Numbered from the stretch's first letter, positions 8,179 to 16,741 are shown. The stretch is 33,749 bases of DNA from Lachnospiraceae bacterium (GCA_017448245.1 JAFSLV010000040.1:1-33749), one strand, 5' to 3'. Notes: a model not told the origin generated them from the letters alone. Translations and numbers: made by a program.

Positions 8179-8895
8179 AGGCGGGCGCTGGATTTTCTGG
8201 AGCAAAATGATGACGAGCGTATCGGAGAACTGTCCATTCGCCGGGAAATCGCTGATATCTATGCCATGGTTGAGGAGACAGATCTTGCACTGAACGAGTA
8301 TAAAGAGACGAATCACGACGGCATCAACGATGTCCGAATCGGTGCGATCTATTCGAAACTCCCCGGAAAAGAGGAGGAGGCGCTTTCTTATCTTTCCGCC
8401 GGATTTATTACCGTATGCGCGGAGCAGATCTCGTGTGTTTTCGGTATGATAAATGTCTTTCTCCGGCAGTCGGAATACGGGCAGGCACAGGCGTTGCTGG
8501 AGTGGGCGCATCATGTGCTGCAGGGGTTGATTATGAAAGATCAGCCTTCCTACTTCAGGCGAATCAATGCGATAATTCTGGCAATTCTTGCATCCATTGC
8601 CGCAATGGAGGGGCGGGAAAATGACATGCGATCGTTTCTGAAAAAAGCGCATCGTGAAGCGTGTGCATTTGATCGCATGCCGTCTTACTCCACAAAAGAT
8701 ATCCGCTTTGTTTTCCACAAGGAAAAAGACAAGGCAACGCTTCATGATTCCGTGCCGACATCGGCGATAGACGCGGTCGATCTGCTGGTGCAAAAGCAGT
8801 TATATCCAGAGCACGGGAGCGCAAAAGAAAAAAACGCGCACAAAAATCTTGTGCAGGCATGGAAGCATCTGTCAGACGATATGTTACCGCGCTAA
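8179..8895 (+). pseudogene. 5'-truncated TPR-type regulator fragment
   Basis: From about RRALDFLEQNDDERIGEL onward, some 238 residues read as a chain of helical pairs typical of the TPR part of XRE-family regulators found in Clostridia. No start codon with a ribosome binding site precedes this point. The open frame upstream of 8179 is the antisense of the peptidase remnant and of the argF promoter, so the N-terminal part, probably including a helix-turn-helix, has been lost. The C-terminus is intact (stop at 8893-8895). Base composition is more AT-rich than the neighbouring core genes. It may be silent; a rescued internal start is possible but unsupported. Confidence 0.6.
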
Positions 8896-8920
8896 TATTT
8901 GATTGCACAGATGCTTCTGT

Positions 8921-9229
8921 TCAGTTTTGATAAAGCAAAAAGCGTTGCGCAACCGAACTGTCCTCCGCAAATAAATCCAGAATACGCGAAGCCGGACCCA
9001 TAGGCGTATTGCGTCCTGCCTCCCACGCTTCCACGGTCTTTTTTGAAACGCCCATCACTCCCGCAAACACAGCCTGCGTCATGTGCAATGACTGACGGAT
9101 TTGTTTGATGCGCTTTGCCTGATACTGCCTAACAGGCCGCACAAACATGGTCACCTTCAGTTTATTCTTTTTGGCGGCAGCCTCTGTTTCCTCAATGGAG
9201 GCCATGATCTCATCGAAAAACTCACTCAT
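8921..9229 (-). CDS. HigA-like antitoxin, XRE-type helix-turn-helix protein
   Basis: A 102-residue protein. The helix-turn-helix lies at about 43-80, with RIKQIRQSLHMTQAVFAGVM and the recognition segment GVSKKTVEAWEAGR. The N-terminal part (about 1-40) is charged and probably contacts the toxin. The ATG overlaps the stop of the upstream toxin gene as ATGA (9226-9229), so the pair is translationally coupled. Toxin first, antitoxin second is the HigBA order. The protein should neutralise the toxin and repress the shared promoter. Confidence 0.85.
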   Translation of the reverse strand: MSEFFDEIMASIEETEAAAKKNKLKVTMFVRPVRQYQAKRIKQIRQSLHMTQAVFAGVMGVSKKTVEAWEAGRNTPMGPASRILDLFAEDSSVAQRFLLYQN

Positions 9230-9594
9230 CCTTTTCTCCCTCCGAAAAGCTCTTCTTCCAAATGCCGCAGTGACTTCTTGATATTGTTTTTCTGCTCTTG
9301 TGTCAGGTTTTCCTTCTCATTCTTTGCGAAAACATTTAGCAGAAAAATACGTTCCTGTTCTTCGAAGTCAATATATAAAACACGAACACTTCCGCTTTTT
9401 CCACGATGAGGAAATGCGAAGCGCAATTTTCGGAGACGGCCTGTTCCGGGAATCACGCTTCCCGCCTTGGGATCTTCCAGTAATCGAAGCTGCAGCTGCA
9501 GTAAGTCACCCTCCGTAAGCCCATAAAGAAACCATCGTCTGTGAAAGCGCGGAGACTCGATGAATCCCCTCAATAATTCGAAACCGCGGATCAC
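9226..9594 (-). CDS. HigB/RelE-like toxin
   Basis: A 122-residue protein of the RelE-like HigB-2/Gp49 family. The signature core is GTGRLRKLRFAFPHRGKSG followed by VRVLYIDF and the family-typical C-terminal block LLNVFAKNEKENLTQEQK. Members are ribosome-dependent mRNA endonucleases; the basic and aromatic residues needed for this (R, K, H and Y in the core) are present. The start is GTG at 9594, supported by GGGAGGT about 6 bases upstream. The promoter lies at 9710-9738, overlapping the terminator of the slipin operon. Confidence 0.85.
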   Translation of the reverse strand: MIRGFELLRGFIESPRFHRRWFLYGLTEGDLLQLQLRLLEDPKAGSVIPGTGRLRKLRFAFPHRGKSGSVRVLYIDFEEQERIFLLNVFAKNEKENLTQEQKNNIKKSLRHLEEELFGGRKG

Positions 9595-9673
9595 TTATTA
9601 CCTCCCATCTTACCCTATTGAATAGTATTTGTCAAGCATCATTCTGAGTCGGATATCTTAGGACGCGTGCAGA

Positions 9674-9712
9674 TAAAAAAGAATCATCCCCGCAGAACCT
9701 GCAGGGATGATT
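9674..9712 (-). terminator. Intrinsic terminator of the pfkA-slipin operon
   Basis: On the minus strand, a stem AATCATCCC (9704-9712) pairs with GGGATGATT (9682-9690), extended inside by CTGC/GCAG pairing, and is followed by CTTTTTTAT (9673-9681). It stands about 70 bp after the slipin stop codon at 9783. Confidence 0.8.
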
Positions 9713-9738
9713 GTAGCATCGAAAAAACTTTTTGTCAA
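9710..9738 (-). promoter_or_regulatory. Sigma-A promoter of the toxin-antitoxin operon
   Basis: On the minus strand, consensus -35 TTGACA (9733-9738), exactly 17 bp spacer and -10 TACAAT (9710-9715). The predicted start near 9703 falls within the terminator hairpin, so transcripts from this promoter lack the left arm and can pass the terminator. The leader to the GTG at 9594 is about 110 nt. Confidence 0.8.
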
Positions 9739-9782
9739 TAATTTGTTTATATTTTTATTATATTTATTAACGACGCCCTCTT

Positions 9783-10715
9783 TTACTGATCCTTCACCAC
9801 TTCCTTCAGAGTTGTTGCGAGGCCGGCCAGGCCCTGCAGGTCAGAAGGAATGATGATCTTGGTGGCCTGTCCGTCGGCGGCGTGTTCAAAGGCCTCCAGG
9901 CTCTTGATCGTCAGGACGGACTCGTCCGCACCCGCATCCTTGATCGCGCGGATACCGTCGGCGGTCGCCTGCTGGACGGCGCGGATCGCCTCGGCGCGGC
10001 CCTCGGCCTCCTTGATTTCCTTTTCTCTCTGCGCCTCGGCGGCTAAGATCGTCGCCTGCTTTTCGGCCTCGGCGGCCAGGATCTGCGCCTGCTTCTTACC
10101 CTCTGCGACGAGGATCGCCGAACGCTGCTCACCCTCCGCGCGCAGGATGGATTCGCGTTTTTCGCGCTCCGCCTTCATCTGCTTTTCCATGGCCTCGCGG
10201 ATGGCGGCCGGCGGCGTGATGTTTTTGAGCTCGACACGCGTGATCTTGATGCCCCAGGGGTCGGTCGCAACGTCGAGGAGCGAGCGCATCTGCGTATTGA
10301 TCGTCTCGCGGCTCGTGAGCGTCTGGTCGAGCTCCATGTCACCGATCAGGTTACGCAGCGTCGTCGCCGTTAAGTTTTCGATCGCCATGATCGGATTTTC
10401 CACACCGTAGGCAAAGAGCCTCGGGTCCGTGATCATGAAAAAGACGATGGAGTCGATCTGCATCGTGACATTGTCCCTCGTGATGACGGGCTGCGGCGGA
10501 AAGTCGCAGACCTGCTCCTTGAGATTGACCCTGCGCGCGACGCGGTCAAGGAAGGGGATCTTGAAATGCAGACCCGTCTGCCAGGTCGACTGATAGGCGC
10601 CGAGCCTCTCCACGACGTACGCATAGGCCTGCGGAACGATCTTGATGCAGCTGGCCAATAGCGCCAGAATGATGATCAACAGGATAATCAGAAACAACAT
10701 CACCGCGTATCTCAT
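9783..10715 (-). CDS. SPFH/stomatin-like protein (slipin)
   Basis: A 310-residue membrane scaffold protein of the SPFH/Band 7 family (QmcA or slipin-2 type). A single N-terminal transmembrane helix (about 4-24) is followed by the SPFH domain (about 25-180), then a long coiled coil (about 185-265) with repeated AEGE/AEAE-type heptads and QILAAEAEKQATILAAEA, and a short C-terminal tail. Such proteins form large ring-like oligomers in the membrane. The start codon overlaps the stop of the upstream NfeD-like gene as ATGA, and SPFH and NfeD proteins are well-known partners. A terminator follows at 9674-9712. Confidence 0.9.
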   Translation of the reverse strand: MRYAVMLFLIILLIIILALLASCIKIVPQAYAYVVERLGAYQSTWQTGLHFKIPFLDRVARRVNLKEQVCDFPPQPVITRDNVTMQIDSIVFFMITDPRLFAYGVENPIMAIENLTATTLRNLIGDMELDQTLTSRETINTQMRSLLDVATDPWGIKITRVELKNITPPAAIREAMEKQMKAEREKRESILRAEGEQRSAILVAEGKKQAQILAAEAEKQATILAAEAQREKEIKEAEGRAEAIRAVQQATADGIRAIKDAGADESVLTIKSLEAFEHAADGQATKIIIPSDLQGLAGLATTLKEVVKDQ

Positions 10716-11191
10716 ACTGTCCCTCCTTGCTGTTGCCCCGCTTCGGGCTCCACAATCAATTTAACACCTTCCACCTTCCGCACACTGACCAGTGCGCCTT
10801 CCTCAATGACCTGCTGATGAATCAGGGATCTCGCACTCCACGTCATGCCATCCACCTTGACCGAGCCCTCCTGCGCCGCATTGTCGATGCGTGCGGTGAC
10901 GACGCCCTGTTTTCCGATGACGGCATCGACGTTGGTCTTTGTGCGCTCCGGATTAAAATACTTTACCGCAATCGGCCGTATGGCCGCCATGAGCACGGCG
11001 GACACGACGATAAACAAAATGATCTGCATATACACCGGCGCTTCCATCGCGCTCAGAATCGCCGCAACCACGGCGCCGCCGGCAAACCAGATGGTCGCAA
11101 GTCCCGCCGTCATCAGCTCCGCGACGATAAAAGCGATGATGAGTATGAGCCAGAACAGTGTCAGTGAACTGATCGGTCCGATATAGAACAT
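10712..11191 (-). CDS. NfeD-like membrane protein
   Basis: A 159-residue short NfeD family protein. Two to three membrane helices occupy about 8-72. A C-terminal OB-fold-like domain of about 80 residues follows, containing IGKQGVVTARI and VKVDGMTWSARS, which match the NfeD C-terminal domain. The start ATG at 11191 is set by GGAGGTAAG immediately upstream; the reading frame is open further upstream inside the methyltransferase gene, but without a start signal. It overlaps the slipin gene by 4 bp, and its product probably works with that slipin in membrane microdomains. Confidence 0.88.
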   Translation of the reverse strand: MFYIGPISSLTLFWLILIIAFIVAELMTAGLATIWFAGGAVVAAILSAMEAPVYMQIILFIVVSAVLMAAIRPIAVKYFNPERTKTNVDAVIGKQGVVTARIDNAAQEGSVKVDGMTWSARSLIHQQVIEEGALVSVRKVEGVKLIVEPEAGQQQGGTV

Positions 11192-11192
11192 C

Positions 11193-11996
11193 TTACCTCC
11201 TTTGCCTTGCGGCTTCAAATAACAAAACGGAAGCGCTGACGGCGGCATTGAGCGATTCGTTTTTCCCCGCCATCGGAATGACGACGGCACCGTCACAGGC
11301 CGATACGACATCCGCACGGATCCCGCTCCCCTCGTTGCCGATGACAAAAGCAACCGCTCCTTTGGTATAGTCGATACGGTCGTACGGCACGGCGCCCTCG
11401 CCGGTCTGCGCGGCATGGACGGTGTATCCCTTCTCCCTGCGCAGGGAAAGGATCTCCTTTGCGAGATCCTCCGTATACGCGCAGGGCATACGGTAGATAC
11501 TCCCCATGGTCGCACGGACGGCCTTGGGACTGAAGAGATCGGCGGTGTCCGCGCTCATGAGGACAAAGGCACAGCCGGCCGCCTCGGCGCTGCGGAAGAT
11601 CGTCCCCAGATTGCCGGGGTCCCTGATGCCGTCGAGGATAAGAAGGATGCCTGTTTCCGCGGACGGACGCCCGATGCCCTGCTCCCTGTCCGTCACGCGG
11701 TGTTCCACCACCGCAAGAATCCCCTGCGGGGTCTCCACCTCCGACATTTTGGCATACACCTCATCGCTCACCGTCTGCGTGACGGACTCGTGCAGACGAA
11801 GAAAGTGCTCCGCATCGCCGCTTGCGCCCTCGCGATAGGAAGCACTGACATAGACCGCCTTCAGCGCATCTGCGGGAGCCTCCAGAACGAGGCGTTCCCC
11901 CTCCGCGACAAAGACTTTGTCGCGGTCGCGCTCTTTTTTCTTTTTCTGATAGGCGCAGACCTGTCTGACCTGCGCGTTATCCCTGCTTGTTATCAT
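11193..11996 (-). CDS. TrmH/SpoU-family RNA 2'-O-methyltransferase
   Basis: A 267-residue enzyme that uses S-adenosylmethionine to methylate a ribose in rRNA or tRNA. An N-terminal substrate-binding domain (about 1-105; ERLVLEA near residue 33) precedes the knotted SPOUT domain with motif 1 DGIRDPGNLGTIFRSAEAAG, motif 2 FVIGNEGSGI and motif 3 IPMAGKNESLNAAVS. The layout matches the RlmB/YsgA-like group; the exact target base is not deducible. It sits between pfkA (24 bp upstream) and nfeD, whose ribosome binding site overlaps its last codons, so the operon is tightly packed. Confidence 0.88.
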   Translation of the reverse strand: MITSRDNAQVRQVCAYQKKKKERDRDKVFVAEGERLVLEAPADALKAVYVSASYREGASGDAEHFLRLHESVTQTVSDEVYAKMSEVETPQGILAVVEHRVTDREQGIGRPSAETGILLILDGIRDPGNLGTIFRSAEAAGCAFVLMSADTADLFSPKAVRATMGSIYRMPCAYTEDLAKEILSLRREKGYTVHAAQTGEGAVPYDRIDYTKGAVAFVIGNEGSGIRADVVSACDGAVVIPMAGKNESLNAAVSASVLLFEAARQRR

Positions 11997-12020
11997 TTTT
12001 CGCTTGTTGCCGAAACGATC

Positions 12021-12995
12021 CTACTGTATGGTCTTGGCTATCTCGTACTGATAGTCACTGATCGACTTATGCATCGCGAGCGCTTCTTCGATATCGTCGT
12101 CGATAAACTCGCCGTTCCTGTAACACACGACACGGTTGCTCTTTCCCTGCGTCAGGATGTCAGCCGCATACGCCCCCATCGTCGTCGCGTACACACGGTC
12201 CTTGCAGGTCGGATTGCCGCCGCGCTGCAGATAGCCGAGTATGGTTGCGCGTGTCTCCATTCCCGTTGCCGCCTCGATCCTCCTCGCCATCGACGTCGAA
12301 TGGCCGATGCCCTCGGCGTTGATGATCAGATGATGCGTCTTGCCGTGCTTGCGGTTGTCGATGATATTGTCGATGATGCGCTGCTCGTCATAGTCGTATT
12401 TTTCGGGCAAAAGAAGATCGTCCGCTCCCGTCGCGATACCGCACCACAGCGCGATATAGCCGGCATGTCTTCCCATGACCTCGATGACGGAGCACCGCTC
12501 GTGCGAGGTCGACGTGTCACGCACCTTGTCGATCGCCTCCATCGCGGTATTGATCGCCGTGTCAAATCCGATCGTATATTCCGTACAGGAGATATCCAGA
12601 TCGATCGTCCCCGGCACGCCGACCGTGTTGATCCCGTGTCTTGCGAGCGCCTGTGCACCGCGGTAGGAGCCGTCGCCGCCGATGACCACCATGCCGTCGA
12701 TGTCGTGCTTTTTGCAGATCTCGACACCGCGCTTCACGCCCTCTTCTTCCAGAAATTCCATGCATCTTGCGGTGCCCAGGATCGTGCCGCCCCGTCCGAT
12801 CGTGTCGGACACGCTGTGATTGTCCATGTCGACGATTTCTTCGTTCAGGAGGCCCATATATCCCTTTTTGATTCCCTTGACCTTCAGGCCGTTCGAGATG
12901 GCGCGCCGCACCACCGCGCGGATGGCCGCGTTCATGCCCGGCGCGTCGCCGCCCGAGGTCAGTACACCGATTGTTTTGATCTGTTTTTTAGCCAT
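12021..12995 (-). CDS. pfkA: ATP-dependent 6-phosphofructokinase
   Basis: A 324-residue glycolytic enzyme making fructose 1,6-bisphosphate. The ATP-binding motif is LTSGGDAPGMN (12-22) and GGDGS (106-110) indicates ATP rather than pyrophosphate as donor. The catalytic loop reads PGTIDLDI (128-135): both aspartates are kept, but the usual N between them is L133. MGRHAGY and GYLQRGG, which bind substrate, are present. In many Firmicutes pfkA follows dnaE; here the two are about 7 kb apart and on opposite strands, separated by the Ugp/BCCT block. The ATG follows CGGAGGTAGC. It has its own extended -10 promoter at 13015-13023. Confidence 0.95.
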   Translation of the reverse strand: MAKKQIKTIGVLTSGGDAPGMNAAIRAVVRRAISNGLKVKGIKKGYMGLLNEEIVDMDNHSVSDTIGRGGTILGTARCMEFLEEEGVKRGVEICKKHDIDGMVVIGGDGSYRGAQALARHGINTVGVPGTIDLDISCTEYTIGFDTAINTAMEAIDKVRDTSTSHERCSVIEVMGRHAGYIALWCGIATGADDLLLPEKYDYDEQRIIDNIIDNRKHGKTHHLIINAEGIGHSTSMARRIEAATGMETRATILGYLQRGGNPTCKDRVYATTMGAYAADILTQGKSNRVVCYRNGEFIDDDIEEALAMHKSISDYQYEIAKTIQ

Positions 12996-13014
12996 ATGCT
13001 ACCTCCGACCTCTT

Positions 13015-13023
13015 ATTATACCA
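13015..13023 (-). promoter_or_regulatory. Extended -10 promoter of pfkA operon
   Basis: The minus strand has TGG TATAAT, with the -10 at 13015-13020 overlapping the stop codon of the phosphodiesterase gene. The -35 region is weak. It would allow pfkA, the methyltransferase, nfeD and the slipin gene to be expressed independently of the Ugp operon. Confidence 0.5.
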
Positions 13024-13753
13024 CATAAGCGGCACGGATCTTTGCCGTGCGGTCCGGATAATTGCCGATCGCGCAATCCACGCCGGCATCGAGCATCCGT
13101 TTCACGTCCTCCGGTTCGTTGACGGTCCAGACATTGATCCCGATACCGTGGTCGCGCAGATCCCTGACATACTCCGGTGTCATATTGTTAAAAATCGGAT
13201 GATAATATTCCACGCCGCATTTTTGCACGTAAGCACCGGTATCGATCAGCCAGCTGTCCGACAGCAGACCGCAGCGGATGTGCGGCGCGATTTTTTTGAA
13301 GCGCAGCACGCTGTGGTGGTTGAAGGAGGAGATGATGACGCGCTCCTCCATCCCGTATGCACGGATCAGATCGTATGTCTTTTGCTCGATGCCCGGATAC
13401 TCGTACACACCGGTCTTGAGCTCGATATTGGTCTCGATGTCGTATGCTTTGACCAGATCCAGATACTCCCTGAGCGTCGGCATGACCTGCCTCTCACACT
13501 GTCCCGCATAGATGTAGGACATGTCCAGCGCGCGCAGCTCGTCAAAAGTCATCCGCATCACCAGCCCGTGCCCCGCGACAGCCGTGCGGTCCACCTCTTC
13601 GTCATGGATGATCACGAGCTCGCCGTCCGCGCTCAGGTGGACATCCAGCTCGATGCCGTCACAGCCCTTTGTCTTGCAGGCCTCGTCAAAGGCAAGCATG
13701 GTATTCTCGGGATATTTTCCGGAAAACCCGCGGTGCGCAAAATTTTTCATCAT
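13016..13753 (-). CDS. ugpQ: Glycerophosphodiester phosphodiesterase
   Basis: A 245-residue cytoplasmic GDPD-type enzyme. It hydrolyses glycerophosphodiesters from phospholipid turnover to glycerol-3-phosphate and an alcohol. The family motifs are AHRGFSGKYPENT (6-18), the metal-binding E and D in GIELDVHLS (about 35-43) and the catalytic H in IIHDEEVDRT (about 48-57). No signal peptide, so it should act on imported substrate. It is the last gene of the Ugp-like transport operon, about 40 bp after ugpE, which supports the ugpQ name. Confidence 0.9.
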   Translation of the reverse strand: MMKNFAHRGFSGKYPENTMLAFDEACKTKGCDGIELDVHLSADGELVIIHDEEVDRTAVAGHGLVMRMTFDELRALDMSYIYAGQCERQVMPTLREYLDLVKAYDIETNIELKTGVYEYPGIEQKTYDLIRAYGMEERVIISSFNHHSVLRFKKIAPHIRCGLLSDSWLIDTGAYVQKCGVEYYHPIFNNMTPEYVRDLRDHGIGINVWTVNEPEDVKRMLDAGVDCAIGNYPDRTAKIRAAYVV

Positions 13754-13792
13754 GTGCTCTTCCTTTCCGTCCTGAGCCGTCTGCCGCGCGGA

Positions 13793-14656
13793 TCAGCCCT
13801 TCATGCCGGTTTCGCCGCCGATGCCGTTGATAAACCAGCGCTGCGTAAACGCAAAGAGCACCAGAAGCGGTATGACCACGACGGCGGAGGCCGCCATCAC
13901 GAGCGCCCACTCCGTGCCGTAGGCGCCGTCCCTGACAAAGAAGGCGCGCAGGCCCTGTGACACGAGGAAATAATCGCTCGTCTTGGTGATGAGGGACGGC
14001 CACATATAGTTGTTATAGGTGCCGATAAAATTCATCAGACCAAAGGTGATGAAGCTCGACTTGGTCATGGGGCAGACGATTTCCCACAGCGCGCGCCAGT
14101 GGCTTGCGCCGTCCATGCGCGCAGCCTCCACGAGGCCTTTGGGGATCTGCATAAATGCCTGCCGGAGCAGGAAGATACCAAAGATGGACACCGTGCTCGA
14201 TATGATGAGACCGCCGAAGGAGTCCAAAAGCCCCCAGTCCGCCAGTATGATGTAGCTGGGGATGTAGGTGGCCGCCACCGGCAGCATGTAGGTCGCCATG
14301 ACGATGGCAAACAGAATCCTGTTCGTGCGGAATTTCAAAAACACCAGCGCATAGGCAAGCATCGCACCGGATACGATCTGCAGGGCGACGATCGCCAGCG
14401 ATACCCACATCGAATTGAAAATATACTTCGGTATGGGCGAGTCAAACAGGATGCTCGTGATGTTTTGCCACTGCGGATCCGGCGGAAAAAAGACATCCGT
14501 ATTGAGGATATCGGCCTTGGTCTTTAAAGAGGACAACACCATCCACAAAAAGGGGAACGCCGTAAAGACACAGGCGACACCGAGGATGAGAGCCTTTCCG
14601 GCGGTGCCAAGGATACGCAGTATGAGCGGATTTTTGTCACTGTATCGCGTGTTCAT
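13793..14656 (-). CDS. ugpE: Ugp-like ABC transporter permease (UgpE type)
   Basis: A 287-residue carbohydrate-uptake permease with six predicted helices and the cytoplasmic EAA loop EAARMDGASHWRALWEIVCP (near residue 183) that docks to the ATPase. It would pair with the UgpA-type permease encoded 15 bp upstream. The substrate cannot be read from the sequence alone; the binding protein and the phosphodiesterase in the same operon favour glycerol-3-phosphate or glycerophosphodiesters. Confidence 0.88.
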   Translation of the reverse strand: MNTRYSDKNPLILRILGTAGKALILGVACVFTAFPFLWMVLSSLKTKADILNTDVFFPPDPQWQNITSILFDSPIPKYIFNSMWVSLAIVALQIVSGAMLAYALVFLKFRTNRILFAIVMATYMLPVAATYIPSYIILADWGLLDSFGGLIISSTVSIFGIFLLRQAFMQIPKGLVEAARMDGASHWRALWEIVCPMTKSSFITFGLMNFIGTYNNYMWPSLITKTSDYFLVSQGLRAFFVRDGAYGTEWALVMAASAVVVIPLLVLFAFTQRWFINGIGGETGMKG

Positions 14657-14671
14657 ATCGCTTCCCCCTCA

Positions 14672-15574
14672 TCAGTAATGAACCCATTTTTCACTGGCCT
14701 TGAACTGCAGCACGCTGAGTGCCACCGTCAGCAGGATCATGATGACCGCCACCGCGGTCGCCTGTCCCATGTTGAATTCCTGGAATCCGAGCTGGTAGTA
14801 CATATAGAGCAGCGTCCTCGTGGATCCGGAAGGTCCGCCCTGCGTGAGGATCTGGATCTGGTCATAGGCCTGCAGGGAGTTGACCATGGTGATGATCATC
14901 AGGAAAAAGGTCGTCGGCGAGATGGAGGGCAGCGTGATGTCAAAAAACTGCCGCCACCGGGACGCGCCGTCGAGCGCCCCCGCCTCGTACAGCTCTCCCG
15001 GCACCTTTTCGAGGGCGGAGAGATAAAAGATCATGGCATAACCGAGCGACTTCCATATCGTGACGATGATCACGGAGAGCATCGCCGTGTCGGAGGAGGA
15101 TATCCACTTTAAGGGAGACGCGCCGAGTGCCGTAAGGATCGTATTGGCGATACCGCCGTCCGCCTTAAAGATCCAGGTCCAGACAATGGAGATTGCGACC
15201 GTCGGCGTGATCCACGGGGAAAAGAGGATAAATTTCAACACGCCGCTCCCCTTAAAGCTGCGCACGAGGAGCAGCGCGAGGATGAGCCCGAGGACAATCG
15301 TCGGGATCAGTGTCCCCGCCGTAAATACCAGCGTATGCCACAGCGCCTCGAAGAATCTCGGATTTTTGAACAGGGACAGATAGTTTTTCAATCCGATGAT
15401 CTTATATGTCGGAGAGATAAAATCCCAGTCGGTAAAGCTCAGGAAGATCGAGCGCCCGATCGGATAGATCCAGAAGACAAGCAGCGGAATAAAGGCCGGC
15501 AACACGAAAAGAAGCACCGTCGGCAGCCTGTCATAACGCTTCTGGTAGCGTCTTTTACCCCCGGATACGGTCAT
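14672..15574 (-). CDS. ugpA: Ugp-like ABC transporter permease (UgpA type)
   Basis: A 300-residue inner-membrane permease with six helices and an EAA loop EAGALDGASRWRQFFDITLP (about 198-217). The first helix carries VLPAFIPLLVFWIYPIG, usual for the MalF/UgpA type. The ATG overlaps the stop of the ATPase gene (TGATG), showing translational coupling. Confidence 0.88.
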   Translation of the reverse strand: MTVSGGKRRYQKRYDRLPTVLLFVLPAFIPLLVFWIYPIGRSIFLSFTDWDFISPTYKIIGLKNYLSLFKNPRFFEALWHTLVFTAGTLIPTIVLGLILALLLVRSFKGSGVLKFILFSPWITPTVAISIVWTWIFKADGGIANTILTALGASPLKWISSSDTAMLSVIIVTIWKSLGYAMIFYLSALEKVPGELYEAGALDGASRWRQFFDITLPSISPTTFFLMIITMVNSLQAYDQIQILTQGGPSGSTRTLLYMYYQLGFQEFNMGQATAVAVIMILLTVALSVLQFKASEKWVHY

Positions 15575-16674
15575 CAGTTGGTCACCGTCCTTTCCGTTTC
15601 GGGATCAAAGATATGCACCTTGTCCTCCATGACACCGAGTGCAACCCGCTCCCCGTGTGTATATTCGCGCAGATCGGTGGTGTTCATGACCATTCTGCCG
15701 GATGCCGTCTGCAGATAGACGATCGCGTTGCTGCCGAGCAGCTCGAACACGCCGACCTCTCCTTCAAAGACCTTGGACGCGCCGTCCTTTGCGCTGATGA
15801 CATGTTCGGGACGGATGCCCGCGGCTACCTTTTTCCCGATCCAGCCGCCTTCCTTAAGTGCGGCCGCCTTTTTGTCATTCATGCGGATCGTACCCGTGTC
15901 CGTCTGTAAGACCACCTGTCCGCCGGTTTCCTCGCAGGACGCGTCAAAGAAATTCATGGTCGGTGTGCCGATGAAGCCCGCGACAAACCGGTTGGCCGGA
16001 TAGTTAAAGAGATTGGCCGGGCTGTCGATCTGCTGGATCTCGCCGTCCTTCATGACGACGATCTTGGTGCCGAGCGTCATCGCCTCCGTCTGGTCGTGCG
16101 TCACATAGATAAAGGTGGTATTGAGACGCTGGTAGAGATCCGCGATTTCCACGCGCATCTGTCCGCGCAGCTTGGCATCCAGGTTGGAGAGCGGTTCGTC
16201 CATCAGGAAGGCCTTCGGATGACGGATGATGGCGCGTCCCATCGCGACGCGCTGTTTTTGTCCGCCGGAGAGCTGTCCCGGTCTTCTGTCGAGCAGCCCC
16301 TCGAGACCCAGGGACTGCGCCACCTCCCGCACACGCTTGTCGATCTCGCTCTTGGGCACCTTTTTGATTTTGAGGCTGTAGGCGATGTTCTGATAGACCG
16401 ACATGTGCGGATACAGGGCGTAATTCTGGAAGACCATGGCGATGTCCCTGTGCTGCGGCGCGACATCATTCATCCGCTCGCCGTCGATCAGGAGGTCTCC
16501 CTCACTGATGTCCTCGAGACCGGCGATCATGCGCAGCGTGGTGGATTTGCCGCAGCCGGAGGGACCGACCAGGATGACAAATTCATTGTCCTTAATCTCC
16601 AGATTGACATCCTTGACGGCCAGGAATCCGTTTTCGTATTCCTTTGTGATGTGTTTCAGAATGATCTCTGACAT
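15574..16674 (-). CDS. ugpC: Ugp/Msm-like ABC transporter ATP-binding protein
   Basis: A 366-residue ATPase. Walker A is GPSGCGKST (37-45), the signature is LSGGQKQRVAMGRA, Walker B is LMDEPLSNLDAKLR and the H-loop is VTHDQTEA. The C-terminal third is a TOBE/OB-fold regulatory domain with IGKKVAAGIRPEH. I start the gene at the ATG at 16674, preceded by AGAGGAAA; a GTG at 16698 in frame is possible but poorly placed. Such ATPases may be shared by several sugar importers in the cell. Confidence 0.9.
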   Translation of the reverse strand: MSEIILKHITKEYENGFLAVKDVNLEIKDNEFVILVGPSGCGKSTTLRMIAGLEDISEGDLLIDGERMNDVAPQHRDIAMVFQNYALYPHMSVYQNIAYSLKIKKVPKSEIDKRVREVAQSLGLEGLLDRRPGQLSGGQKQRVAMGRAIIRHPKAFLMDEPLSNLDAKLRGQMRVEIADLYQRLNTTFIYVTHDQTEAMTLGTKIVVMKDGEIQQIDSPANLFNYPANRFVAGFIGTPTMNFFDASCEETGGQVVLQTDTGTIRMNDKKAAALKEGGWIGKKVAAGIRPEHVISAKDGASKVFEGEVGVFELLGSNAIVYLQTASGRMVMNTTDLREYTHGERVALGVMEDKVHIFDPETERTVTN

Positions 16675-16696
16675 GGCGTTTCCTCTTTCTGCGGAC

Positions 16697-16731
16697 ACGG
16701 GGCAAAAAGCGTATGCCGCTCTTTGCCCCGT
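16697..16731. promoter_or_regulatory. Intercistronic hairpin between the binding-protein and ATPase genes
   Basis: Perfect 10-bp arms ACGGGGCAAA (16697-16706) and TTTGCCCCGT (16722-16731), extended by an inner AGCG/CGCT stem with a 5-nt loop. No T-run follows on the minus strand, so it is not a standard terminator. A hairpin here commonly protects the upstream message and keeps the binding protein in excess over the permease (inference from other import operons). Confidence 0.55.
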
Positions 16732-16741
16732 TCCGGTATGC

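Noticed and set aside
11415-13028. 537-codon plus-strand open frame opposite pfkA and the methyltransferase
   Set aside because: Covers two well-identified genes in antisense and shows no domain or start signal.
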